DNA of 64,000 nt, from contig JALHQA010000008.1 of assembly GCA_022842205.1 (NCBI GenBank), positions 79,017-143,016 of the forward strand. The letters are read 5' to 3'. Of this stretch, positions 8,830 to 17,100 are shown in pieces (position 1 is the first letter of the stretch; the number at the start of each line of letters is the position of its first letter). A program made the position numbers and the translations under genes. This stretch comes from Hyphomicrobiales bacterium. Its GTDB lineage: Bacteria; Pseudomonadota; Alphaproteobacteria; Rhizobiales; Methylopilaceae. Below the pieces are notes generated by a model. That model saw nothing but the letters and a program-made list of their open reading frames with translations, was not told where the DNA came from and made no database searches.

Positions 8830-9118
8830 GGAGCGCGCAGCCGCGCTGAAATCGCTTCCCGGCTGGCGCGAGGCCGAGGGCCGCGACGCCATCCGCAAGG
8901 AATTCCGGTTCGGGAATTTCGCGGAAGCCTTCGGTTTCATGGCCCGCGTCGCGCTCGCCGCCGAAAAGATGGACCATCATCCCGACTGGTCGAATGTCTA
9001 CGACCGGGTGGACATCGAACTTTCCAGCCACGATATCGGCGGCGTCAGCGAACGCGACATCACGCTGGCGGCCACGATCGACGCCATCGCGGGAGCCAAA
9101 CCGGCCGGCCCGCGTTGA
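8810..9118 (+). CDS. phhB: 4a-hydroxytetrahydrobiopterin dehydratase (PCD)
   Basis: A 102-residue pterin-4a-carbinolamine dehydratase that dehydrates the hydroxypterin made by aromatic amino acid hydroxylases. The catalytic set is visible: H56-H57-P58 in MDHHPDW, plus H74 in LSSHDIGGVSERD. The start ATG 8810 lies inside the end of thpR with GGAGGAGG a few bases upstream. No phenylalanine hydroxylase gene is in the window, so it may act elsewhere in pterin metabolism. Confidence 0.92.
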   Translation: MPKLAGEERAAALKSLPGWREAEGRDAIRKEFRFGNFAEAFGFMARVALAAEKMDHHPDWSNVYDRVDIELSSHDIGGVSERDITLAATIDAIAGAKPAGPR

Positions 9119-9137
9119 CGCTGCGGAAGAGGTGGAC

Positions 9138-9476
9138 ATGAGCGAGCGGCACGAAAAGGAGCAGACGGTCCGGGAGGGTTTCTGGCCGAAGATCGCGAGT
9201 TTTGCCGCCGCCGTCCCGTTCGCCGAGCAGGCACTGGCGGCCTGGTATTGCGCCTTCGACCGCGAAACCTCGCCGCGTGTCCGCTACATCCTCATTGGTG
9301 CGCTCGCCTATTTCGTCATGCCGTTCGATGCCGTGCCGGACGTCCTGCCGCTGTTCGGCTTTGCCGACGACGCCTCGCTGCTCTCGGCGGCGCTGCTCGC
9401 GGTCGGCTCCGCGATGACCGACGCGCACCGGGAAGCGGCACGCCAGGCGATGGTCCGGTTGCGGACCCCCGCCTGA
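9138..9476 (+). CDS. DUF1232 / YkvA family membrane protein
   Basis: A 112-residue small membrane protein with the DUF1232 core RVRYILIGALAYFVMPFDAVPDVLPLFGFADDASLL split over two short hydrophobic segments around a central D-x-x-P-D turn. ATG 9138 follows AAGAGGTGG. It lies 19 bp after phhB and probably closes the tesA-thpR-phhB operon. Function is unknown. A second DUF1232 gene occurs at 28392-28772. Confidence 0.82.
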   Translation: MSERHEKEQTVREGFWPKIASFAAAVPFAEQALAAWYCAFDRETSPRVRYILIGALAYFVMPFDAVPDVLPLFGFADDASLLSAALLAVGSAMTDAHREAARQAMVRLRTPA

Positions 9477-9644
9477 CCCGTCAACAATCCTTTCGGATTG
9501 GTTTCCAAATTTCGTCAATTTTTACCTGTTGTTCGTAATTGCGGGCCCAAACTCGGGGTTCGCGAGGGGGTTCTTCCATTGCCCGCCCGCATGTCCATTC
9601 CACGCGTCCGGCAAGAAGCCGGCGATGAGGGTGTTTCGATTCGT

Positions 9645-10151
9645 ATGATTGTGCGCCGGCTTGTTCTTGCCGCTCTTCTCACTGCCTTCGCTCCCGATGT
9701 CTCGAAAGCGCAGGGGCAGCAGCTTCTTGGCCAGTTCACCGACTGGGCGGCCTATACCGCCAACGGCTCTTCCGGAAAGGTGTGTTTCGTCATTTCCCAG
9801 CCGAAGACCCGGCTGCCGGAAGGCCTGAACCGCGATCCGGCCTATTTCTTCGTTTCGCACCGGCCGGGCGAGAATGTCCGCAATGAGGTGTCGGTCCAGG
9901 TGGGATTTCCGCTGCGGCCCGGTTCGACGATCGAGATGACGACCAATAATGGCGGCAATTTCGTTCTGGCGACCCAGGATCAGCGCGGCTGGTCGAACGG
10001 CCAGGACGATGCCCGCATCGTCGAGACGATGCGCGGCGGCGGCGAGATGGTCATCAAGTCGACCTCCGGCCGCGGCAATGTTACCACCGACACGTTCTCC
10101 CTGAGCGGCATTTCGGCCGCCCTCGACGCCGCCAACGGGGCGTGTCCCTGA
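9645..10151 (+). CDS. Invasion-associated locus B (IalB) family protein
   Basis: A 168-residue exported protein. ATG 9645 gives a good signal peptide (MIVRRLVLAALLTAFAPDVSKAQ, cleaved near residue 23). The mature part contains TDWAAYTANGSSGKVCFVISQPKTR and VSVQVGFPLRPGS, which match the IalB family first named in Bartonella. In free-living rhizobia the role is unknown. A longer in-frame start at 9591 exists but would bury the signal peptide. The gene stands alone between DUF1232 and rlmN. Confidence 0.82.
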   Translation: MIVRRLVLAALLTAFAPDVSKAQGQQLLGQFTDWAAYTANGSSGKVCFVISQPKTRLPEGLNRDPAYFFVSHRPGENVRNEVSVQVGFPLRPGSTIEMTTNNGGNFVLATQDQRGWSNGQDDARIVETMRGGGEMVIKSTSGRGNVTTDTFSLSGISAALDAANGACP

Positions 10152-10205
10152 GGGCGTCTCCGGCCGGGCATGCAAATCCCGGCCTTTTCCACTATATGAG
10201 CGCCC

Positions 10206-11408
10206 ATGTCCGCGCTTCCTGACCTTGCGCCCGCAACCGCGGCCGCCGCGCCTTCCCCCCGCCCGTCGCTGGCGGGGCTGACGCGCGCCGGCCTGTCGGA
10301 TGCGCTCGGCGAGGCCGGGGTGCCCGAGCGCGAGCGGCGCATGCGCACGAACCAGCTCTGGCACTGGATCTATCACCGCGGCGCGGTCTCGTTCGACGAG
10401 ATGACCAATGTGTCGAAGACGCTGCGCGCGGCGCTCGCGGAGCGCTTCACGCTGGAGCGGCCGGAGATCGTCACCGAGCAGATATCGACCGATGGCACGC
10501 GCAAATGGCTGATCCGCCTGCCGCCGAGCGGCAAGGATACGCGCCCGCACGAGATCGAGGCTGTGTACATACCCGAATCCGATCGCGGGACGCTGTGCGT
10601 CTCCTCGCAGGTCGGCTGCACGCTCGCCTGCACCTTCTGCCACACCGGCACGCAGACGCTGGTGCGCAATCTCACCGCAGCGGAGATCGTCGCGCAGCTT
10701 CTGATCGCGCGGGACCGGATCGGCGACTGGCCGGGCATGGAGCGCGCGAAGGACGGCCTCGTTCCCGACGCCGAGCGTGCGGTCACCAACATCGTCTTCA
10801 TGGGCATGGGCGAGCCGCTCTACAATCTCGACGAGGTCAAGGACGCGATCGAGGTGATTTCCGACGGCGACGGCCTCTCGCTGTCACGCCGCCGCATCAC
10901 GGTTTCCACCTCGGGCGTCGTGCCGGAGATCGAACGGCTTGGCGCGGAATCCGGGCCGATGCTGGCGATCTCGCTGCACGCGACCCATGACAAGCTCCGC
11001 AACGAGCTCGTACCGCTCAACAAGAAATACGACATCAGGGCACTGCTCGATGCCTGCCGCGCCTATCCCGGCGCCTCGAACGCGCGCCGCATCACCTTCG
11101 AATATGTGATGCTGAAGGGCGTCAACGACTCGGACGCCGAGGCCCGCGAACTGGTGCGGCTGCTGAAGGGCATTCCGGCCAAGATCAATCTCATTCCGTT
11201 CAATCCCTGGCCCGGCACGAAATACGAGTGCTCGGACTGGGAGCGCATCGAGCAGTTCTCCGAGATCGTGTTCCGCGCCGGCTATGCCTCGCCGGTACGT
11301 ACGCCGCGCGGCCGCGACATTCTCGCCGCCTGCGGCCAGCTCAAATCCGCGACCGAGCGCCTCCGTGCCCGGGCGCGTCTTGCCACGGAGGCGCCGGAGG
11401 CGGAGTGA
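10206..11408 (+). CDS. rlmN: 23S rRNA (A2503-C2)/tRNA (A37-C2) methyltransferase RlmN
   Basis: A 400-residue radical-SAM enzyme that methylates C2 of A2503 in 23S rRNA and of A37 in some tRNAs. The cluster cysteines are in [12 protein letters not shown] (C138, C142, C145). GMGEPLYN and the C-terminal catalytic cysteine in [11 protein letters not shown] are also present. The N-terminal helical domain holds [12 protein letters not shown]. It overlaps the downstream membrane-protein gene by 4 bases (GTGA), so translation is coupled. Confidence 0.97.
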   Translation: MSALPDLAPATAAAAPSPRPSLAGLTRAGLSDALGEAGVPERERRMRTNQLWHWIYHRGAVSFDEMTNVSKTLRAALAERFTLERPEIVTEQISTDGTRKWLIRLPPSGKDTRPHEIEAVYIPESDRGTLCVSSQVGCTLACTFCHTGTQTLVRNLTAAEIVAQLLIARDRIGDWPGMERAKDGLVPDAERAVTNIVFMGMGEPLYNLDEVKDAIEVISDGDGLSLSRRRITVSTSGVVPEIERLGAESGPMLAISLHATHDKLRNELVPLNKKYDIRALLDACRAYPGASNARRITFEYVMLKGVNDSDAEARELVRLLKGIPAKINLIPFNPWPGTKYECSDWERIEQFSEIVFRAGYASPVRTPRGRDILAACGQLKSATERLRARARLATEAPEAE

Positions 11409-11851
11409 GCACGCTTCTGCGCATCCTGTTTCTGGTTCCGCTCGGCTATGTGCTGGCGATTGTCGCCGCGGCGACCACCGCGGCGCTCGCCGAATGGCTG
11501 CGTGCCTACGGCCCCGTCGCCGACGATCCGGCGGCGCTCGGCATGACCGGCATGGTGGTCATGCTGGACTGGTTCATTTTGATGATATTTGTCGGCACCG
11601 CGGCGGCGATACCGAGCCTCATCGCCATCGGCGCCGCCGAGGCGTTCGGGATCAAGAGCGCGCTCTATTTCTGCGGCGCGGGGCTTGCCGTCGCCTTCGT
11701 CACAAGTCTTGCCATCGATCCTTCGGGCATCCCGCCTTTCATGACGGAACCCGCGATCGCCGGCGCGGCGGGCCTTGCCGGCGGACTCGTGTACTGGCTC
11801 GTTGCCGGACAATGGTCCGGACTTCTGGTTTCGGAACCCAAGCGCTCCTGA
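11405..11851 (+). CDS. Small integral membrane protein, unknown
   Basis: A 148-residue protein with about four hydrophobic segments (roughly 5-27, 45-70, 80-100, 118-138) and a short basic tail. GTG 11405 overlaps the rlmN stop as GTGA. No catalytic motif or named family is recognised. The tight coupling to rlmN is the only contextual clue. Confidence 0.72.
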   Translation: MSTLLRILFLVPLGYVLAIVAAATTAALAEWLRAYGPVADDPAALGMTGMVVMLDWFILMIFVGTAAAIPSLIAIGAAEAFGIKSALYFCGAGLAVAFVTSLAIDPSGIPPFMTEPAIAGAAGLAGGLVYWLVAGQWSGLLVSEPKRS

Positions 11852-11915
11852 TCCCGTTTCCTTCGGCCCGCCTTCCGGTGTAGAGGAAGGACGGGGACTG
11901 ACTGGAGGAATTTGC

Positions 11916-12500
11916 ATGCTGATCCGTCTGCGCGCCTTCGTGGCGGCCATCGTCCTCGGCGCCGTTGTCGCCGGTTGCGGCGTCAACACCATCCCGACTC
12001 TCGACGAGCAGGTGAAGAGCCGGTGGAGCGAGGTGCAGAACCAGTATCAGCGCCGCGCCGAACTCATTCCGAATCTCGTCGAGACCGTGAAAGGTTTCGC
12101 CGCGCAGGAGCGCGAGACGCTGACCGCCGTCGTCGAGGCGCGCGCCAAGGCGACCTCGGTCAATGTCAGCGTCGACCAGCTCGATGATCCGGAGCTGATG
12201 AAGCGTTTCCAGGAGGCGCAGAGCCAGCTCTCCGGTGCGCTCGGGCGGCTGATCGCGGTGTCGGAAAATTACCCCGACCTGAAATCCAACCAGAACTTCC
12301 TTGCACTGCAGTCGCAGCTCGAAGGCACGGAGAACCGCATCGCGGTGTCGCGGCGCGACTACATCCAGTCGGTGCAGGCCTATAACACAGAAGTCCGTAC
12401 ATTCCCCGGAATGCTGTGGGCCTTTGTCTGGGGCGCCAAGCCGAAAGCAACGTTCGAGACCGCGGAAGCCAACCAGACCGCACCCGAGGTGAAGTTCTAG
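11916..12500 (+). CDS. lemA: LemA family lipoprotein
   Basis: A 194-residue protein with a lipobox (VVAGC, Cys21) after a hydrophobic signal. The LemA core follows: IPTLDEQVKSRWSEVQNQYQRRAELIPNLV, then coiled-coil helices, ALGRLIAVSENYPDLKSNQNF and RISVSRRDY-like sequence. The ATG at 11916 follows GGAGGA. LemA proteins have an unknown role and are almost always next to TPM-domain genes, as here. Confidence 0.92.
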   Translation: MLIRLRAFVAAIVLGAVVAGCGVNTIPTLDEQVKSRWSEVQNQYQRRAELIPNLVETVKGFAAQERETLTAVVEARAKATSVNVSVDQLDDPELMKRFQEAQSQLSGALGRLIAVSENYPDLKSNQNFLALQSQLEGTENRIAVSRRDYIQSVQAYNTEVRTFPGMLWAFVWGAKPKATFETAEANQTAPEVKF

Positions 12501-12519
12501 TCTTGCGGCAAAACCCAAA

Positions 12520-12628
12520 CCTCATCCTGAGGAGGGCGCGGATCGCTCGTCTCGAAGGATGGGCGGCAGGCACCCTGTTTGCGGCCCATGCTTCGAGACG
12601 CCTGCTGCGCAGGCTCCTCAGCATGAGG
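12520..12628. repeat. 109-bp palindromic repeat, copy 1
   Basis: The outer arms CCTCATCCTGAGGAG (12520-12534) and CTCCTCAGCATGAGG (12614-12628) are inverted with one mismatch. Inner arms built on GTCTCGAAGGATGGGC pair with GCCCATGCTTCGAGAC. A second copy of exactly the same length lies at 51224-51332. It sits between lemA and the first TPM gene, and its right arm contains the ATG used by that gene. Confidence 0.88.
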
Positions 12629-13402
12629 ATGGTGATTGCGGCTGCGTTCTGCGCACTCGCCCTTACGCTCCCCGCGCTCGCCCAGACCTTTCCGCAGCTG
12701 ACGAGCCGCGTCGTCGATAACGCCAACATCCTCGACATCCAGACCGAAGCCGAGATCGAGCAGAAGCTGATCGAGCTTGAGAACAAGACAACAAGCCAGC
12801 TCGTCGTCGTGACATTGCCCTCACTCGAAGGCTACGAGATCGAGGACTACGGCTACCGGCTTGGCCGCCATTGGGGCATCGGGCAGAAGGACAGGAACAA
12901 TGGCGCGCTGCTGATCGTCGCGCCGAACGAGCGCCGCGTTCGCATCGAGGTCGGCTACGGGCTCGAAGGCACGCTGACCGACGCGCTGACCTCCGTCCTC
13001 ATCCACAACGCGATCCTGCCGCGCTTCCGCGCCGGCGATTTTCCGGGCGGCATCACGCGCGGGGTCGACGATCTGGTGCAGGTGCTGGAAGGCGACACCG
13101 AGTATGTCGCGCGCGCCGAACAGGCCAGCCGCGCTGAAACCGACGACAGCGATCTGATGTTCCAGATCATCATCTGGCTGTTCATCGCGTTCTGGATCTG
13201 GCGGCTGTTCCGCCTCAACAGCCGGGGCAATGCCGCGCGCGGCCGGCGCCGCTCGTCCATGCCGTGGATCATCCCGACGGGAATGGGAAGCGGCGGTGGC
13301 TTCTCGCGCGGCGGGTTCGGCGGAGGCTTCGGCGGCGGTGGTGGTGGATTTTCCGGCGGCGGAGGGTCGTTCGGCGGTGGCGGATCGTCGGGGAGCTGGT
13401 GA
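12623..13402 (+). CDS. TPM-domain protein with Gly-rich tail (YgcG-like)
   Basis: A 259-residue protein: signal peptide (1-21), periplasmic TPM domain (about 30-150, with VVDNANILDIQTEAEIEQKL, SQLVVVTLPSLEG and NGALLIVAPNERRVRIEVGYG), one membrane helix (near 174-190), then a tail of GGGF/GGGGS repeats. This layout is typical of TPM proteins paired with LemA. The ATG (12623) is inside the right arm of the 109-bp repeat; ATG 12629 is an alternative. It overlaps the next TPM gene by 1 base. Confidence 0.88.
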   Translation: MRMVIAAAFCALALTLPALAQTFPQLTSRVVDNANILDIQTEAEIEQKLIELENKTTSQLVVVTLPSLEGYEIEDYGYRLGRHWGIGQKDRNNGALLIVAPNERRVRIEVGYGLEGTLTDALTSVLIHNAILPRFRAGDFPGGITRGVDDLVQVLEGDTEYVARAEQASRAETDDSDLMFQIIIWLFIAFWIWRLFRLNSRGNAARGRRRSSMPWIIPTGMGSGGGFSRGGFGGGFGGGGGGFSGGGGSFGGGGSSGSW

Positions 13403-14022
13403 TGCCGAGCAGGAAGCTGACGCCCGCGCAGAACAAACGTATCGCCGCCGCCATTACGGCGGCGGAGAAAAAGACCTCCGGCGAAATTTTCGTCGTCGTG
13501 GCGCATCGTGCCGACGATTACCGGCTGGTGCCGGTGCTGTGGGCCGCCGTTGCGGCGCTCGTGCTTGTCTGGCCGCTGCTGTTGTTCACGGCGCTCGACA
13601 TGCCGACGCTGCTGTTCGTGCAGGCCGCCATCTTTCTCGGCTGGTGCATCGCGCTGACGCCGGACGCGATCCGGTTGCGCGTGATTCCGCCGCCACTGGC
13701 GGCCTCGAATGCCGAGCGCGCCGCGCGCGAGCAGTTTCTCTCCCATGGCATTCATCAGACGAAGGGCCGCACGGGCGTCCTGATCTACGCGGCGCTCGCG
13801 GAACGGCGTGTCGAGATCGTCGCCGACGACGGGATCGCGCAAAAGGTCGACCAGGCGGAATGGGATGCCATCGCGGAAGAGGTGTGCGCCGGGGCGCGCG
13901 GCGAAAGGCTCGCTGCCGGGCTTGCGGACGCGGTGCGTCATTCCGGCGAGCTGCTGGCCAGACATTTTCCGCCGAAAAAGCGCAATCGCGACGAATTGCC
14001 GAACCGGGTGGTGGAGCTCTGA
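13402..14022 (+). CDS. Second TPM-domain membrane protein
   Basis: A 206-residue protein starting at ATG 13402, overlapping the previous stop (TGATG). It begins with the TPM-like LTPAQNKRIAAAITAAEKKTSGEIFVVVAHRADDY, then two adjacent hydrophobic helices (about 48-90), then the rest of the TPM fold with GRTGVLIYAALAERRVEIVADDGIAQKV. This matches the two-helix TPM subtype encoded after LemA and YgcG-like proteins in rhizobia. The three genes are probably one functional unit of unknown activity. Confidence 0.85.
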   Translation: MPSRKLTPAQNKRIAAAITAAEKKTSGEIFVVVAHRADDYRLVPVLWAAVAALVLVWPLLLFTALDMPTLLFVQAAIFLGWCIALTPDAIRLRVIPPPLAASNAERAAREQFLSHGIHQTKGRTGVLIYAALAERRVEIVADDGIAQKVDQAEWDAIAEEVCAGARGERLAAGLADAVRHSGELLARHFPPKKRNRDELPNRVVEL

Positions 14023-14102
14023 CCTGCCGCCTCGTCTCGCTCGCGCGGACGGTATAGGCTGACGGTCAAGGTTCCGTCACGCGGACCGGATAGGGAAGAG
14101 AA

Positions 14103-17100
14103 GTGACCCCAGCAGAACCGTCACGGCAGCCCGCGCCCGACGCAAAGGGCGAGTCCGGTTTCACGGACGTGCTCTTCGGCCATACACCGGTCGAGGACAT
14201 CGGCGACCTCACGCCCGCCGACCTCGCGCATCTTGCCGATCTGGCCTGGCGGCATCTGCAGCGGCGCGCCGATGGCCGCCACGATCTGAAGATCTTCAAT
14301 CCCGTTCTGCCGTCCGGCGCCGAGATCACGGTGATCGAGGCGGTCAACGACGACATGCCGTTCCTGCTCGACTCCACAATTGCCGAACTCGCGTCGCAGG
14401 GGATCGAGGCGCAGCTTGTCGCGCATCCGATTATCGACGTCATCCGCGACGACGACGGCAAGCTGCAGGCTCTCGGTGCAAAAGGCGTCGCCGAAAGCCT
14501 GATCCATCTTCATGTCGAGCGGATCGACGACGATGTCGAGCTGTCGGCGATCGAAGCCGAGCTCGATCGTACATATGCCGATATCCGCGCCGCGACGAAG
14601 GATTTCAGCGCGATGTGCTCGCGCGTTGCCGACGAGATCGCCGAGCTCGCGCGCAATCCCGCCCCGGTCCCGGCGGAAGACCAGCGCGAGGCGCTCGACT
14701 TCCTGAACTGGCTTATCGACGGCAATTTCATCTTCGTGGGGCTGCGCGATTACCGCGATGTCGAGAACGCGCTCGCCAATACGCCGGATACCGCCGCCGA
14801 CACCGGCCTCGGCATTCTGCGCGATCCGGAAGTGCGTGTCCTGCGGCGCGGCCGCAGCCTTGTCGCGATGACGCCGGAAATCCGCCAGTTTCTGAAGGAG
14901 CCGGTGCCGCTGATCGTCACCAAGGCATCGCTCCGCTCGCGCGTCCATCGCCGGACTCATCTCGATTATATCGGCATCAAGAGTTTTGGCCGCGGCGGAC
15001 AGGTCGCCGGTGAATTGCGTGTCGTCGGCCTCTTTGCCGCGACGGCCTACAGCCGCCCGGCCGAGACGATCCCGCTGATCCGCCGCAAGCTTGATCTTGT
15101 CACGCGCCATGCCGGTTTCGAGCGCGGTTCGCACTCGGCGCGGTCGCTGGCGAATATTCTCGAGACATATCCGCGCGACGAACTGTTCCAGATCGATGTC
15201 GACACGCTGTTCGATTTTTCGATGCAGATGCTGGCGATCTACGAGCGGCCGCGCGTGCGCGCTCTGGCGCGCCTGGACCGTTTCGACCGCTTCGTGTCGG
15301 TGCTGGTCTACATCCCGCGCGACAAATACGATTCCGATGTCCGCGCGCGCGTCGGCGAAAAGCTGGCCGAGGTCTACCAAGGCCGCGTTTCTGCGTTTCA
15401 CCCGAGCTTCATCGAAGGCGTGCCGCTGACGCGCGTGCATTACATCATCGGCCGCTATGAGGGTCCGACGCCGAAGGTCGATATCGCGGCGCTGGAAAAG
15501 CTGATCGCCGCCGAGGTGCAGACCTGGGACGACCGGCTCAAGGACGCGCTGGTCCGTCATGACGGCACTGTGGGCCGCCGCCTTGCGAGCCGCTATGCGA
15601 AAAGCTTCACTGCCGGTTACCGCGAGGCGTTCAATGCGGATGCGGCGGTCGCGCATATTGCCCGCATCGAAAAACTGTCGGACGAGAGCCCGTTCGCCAT
15701 TTCCTATGAGCCGCTTCCCGGCGAGACGGAGCGGATTTCGCTGAAGATTTTCCGGCTGAACCGGCCGATGCCGTTGACCGAGCGTGTGCCGATTCTCGGC
15801 GACATGGGTTTTGCGGCGGTCAACGAGCGCACATATCGCATAATCGCCGGGCCGCAGCGGCGCGTCTGGCTGCACGACATGGTCCTGACGCGCGCCGCTG
15901 GCGGGCCAATCGATCTCACCCTGTTGCGTGGACCGCTGACCGATCTTGCGGCGGCGCTCGGCCGCGGCGAGACTGAGAGCGACCGCTACAACGCACTGGT
16001 GCTCGAGGCCGCGCTTGACTGGCGGGAGGCGGCGCTGCTGCGCGCCATCTCGCGCTATCTTCGGCAGATCAACATCGCTTTCAGCCACGACTATATGGCC
16101 GGCACGCTCGTCAGGCATGCGCCGGTCGCGCGGCAGATCGTCGACCTGTTCCGGGCCCGCCTCGATCCGGAGCGCAAGGATCGTGAAGCTGCCGAGGCCG
16201 ACATACTTTCCGCCATCGAGACGGCGCTGAACGCCGTCGAGAGCCTCGACGAAGACCGCATCCTGCGCCGTTTCGTCAACATCGTGCGCAGCATGGTACG
16301 TACAAACGTCTTCCAGCGCGATGAGGCCGGCCGGCCGAAGACTGTCATTTCGTTCAAGCTTGCGACGCCTGATGTCGAGCAGCTGCCGGCGCCGCGTCCG
16401 CTCTTTGAGATTTTCCTTACCTCGCCGCGTGTCGAGGGCCTGCATCTCAGGTTCGGCCGCGTCGCGCGCGGCGGCCTCCGATGGTCCGATCGTCCGGAGG
16501 ATTTCCGCACCGAGATTCTCGGTCTCGTGAAGGCGCAGCAGGTCAAGAACGCGGTCATCGTGCCGACGGGAGCGAAGGGCGGTTTCGTGCCGAAGAAGCT
16601 GCCGCCGGCTTCCGACCGTCAGGCGTGGCTGGCGGAAGGCACCGAGGCCTATCGCATCTTCATCGGCGCATTGCTCGATCTGACCGACAACATCGCGGGC
16701 GGAAAGATCGTGCCGCCGGCGGACACGGTGAGGCACGACGGCGACGATCCCTATTTTGTCGTCGCCGCCGACAAGGGCACGGCGACCTTCTCCGATACCG
16801 CCAACGCGATTGCGCTCGCGCGCGGTTTCTGGCTTGGCGATGCCTTCGCGTCCGGCGGCTCGGCCGGTTACGACCACAAGAAGATGGGCATCACCGCGCG
16901 CGGCGCGTGGGAGGCGGTGAAACGCCATTTCCGCGAGATCGACATCGACATCCAGACAACGCCGTTCACCGTCGCGGGCGTCGGCGACATGTCGGGCGAT
17001 GTGTTCGGCAACGGCATGCTGCTGTCGAAAAAGATCCGCCTGATCGCCGCGTTCGATCATCGCGACATCTTCATCGACCCCGATCCCGATCCGGCGACAG

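Noticed and set aside
14121..17060. 979-codon minus-strand open frame
   Set aside because: It is antisense to the large NAD-glutamate dehydrogenase, which carries conserved catalytic motifs in frame.
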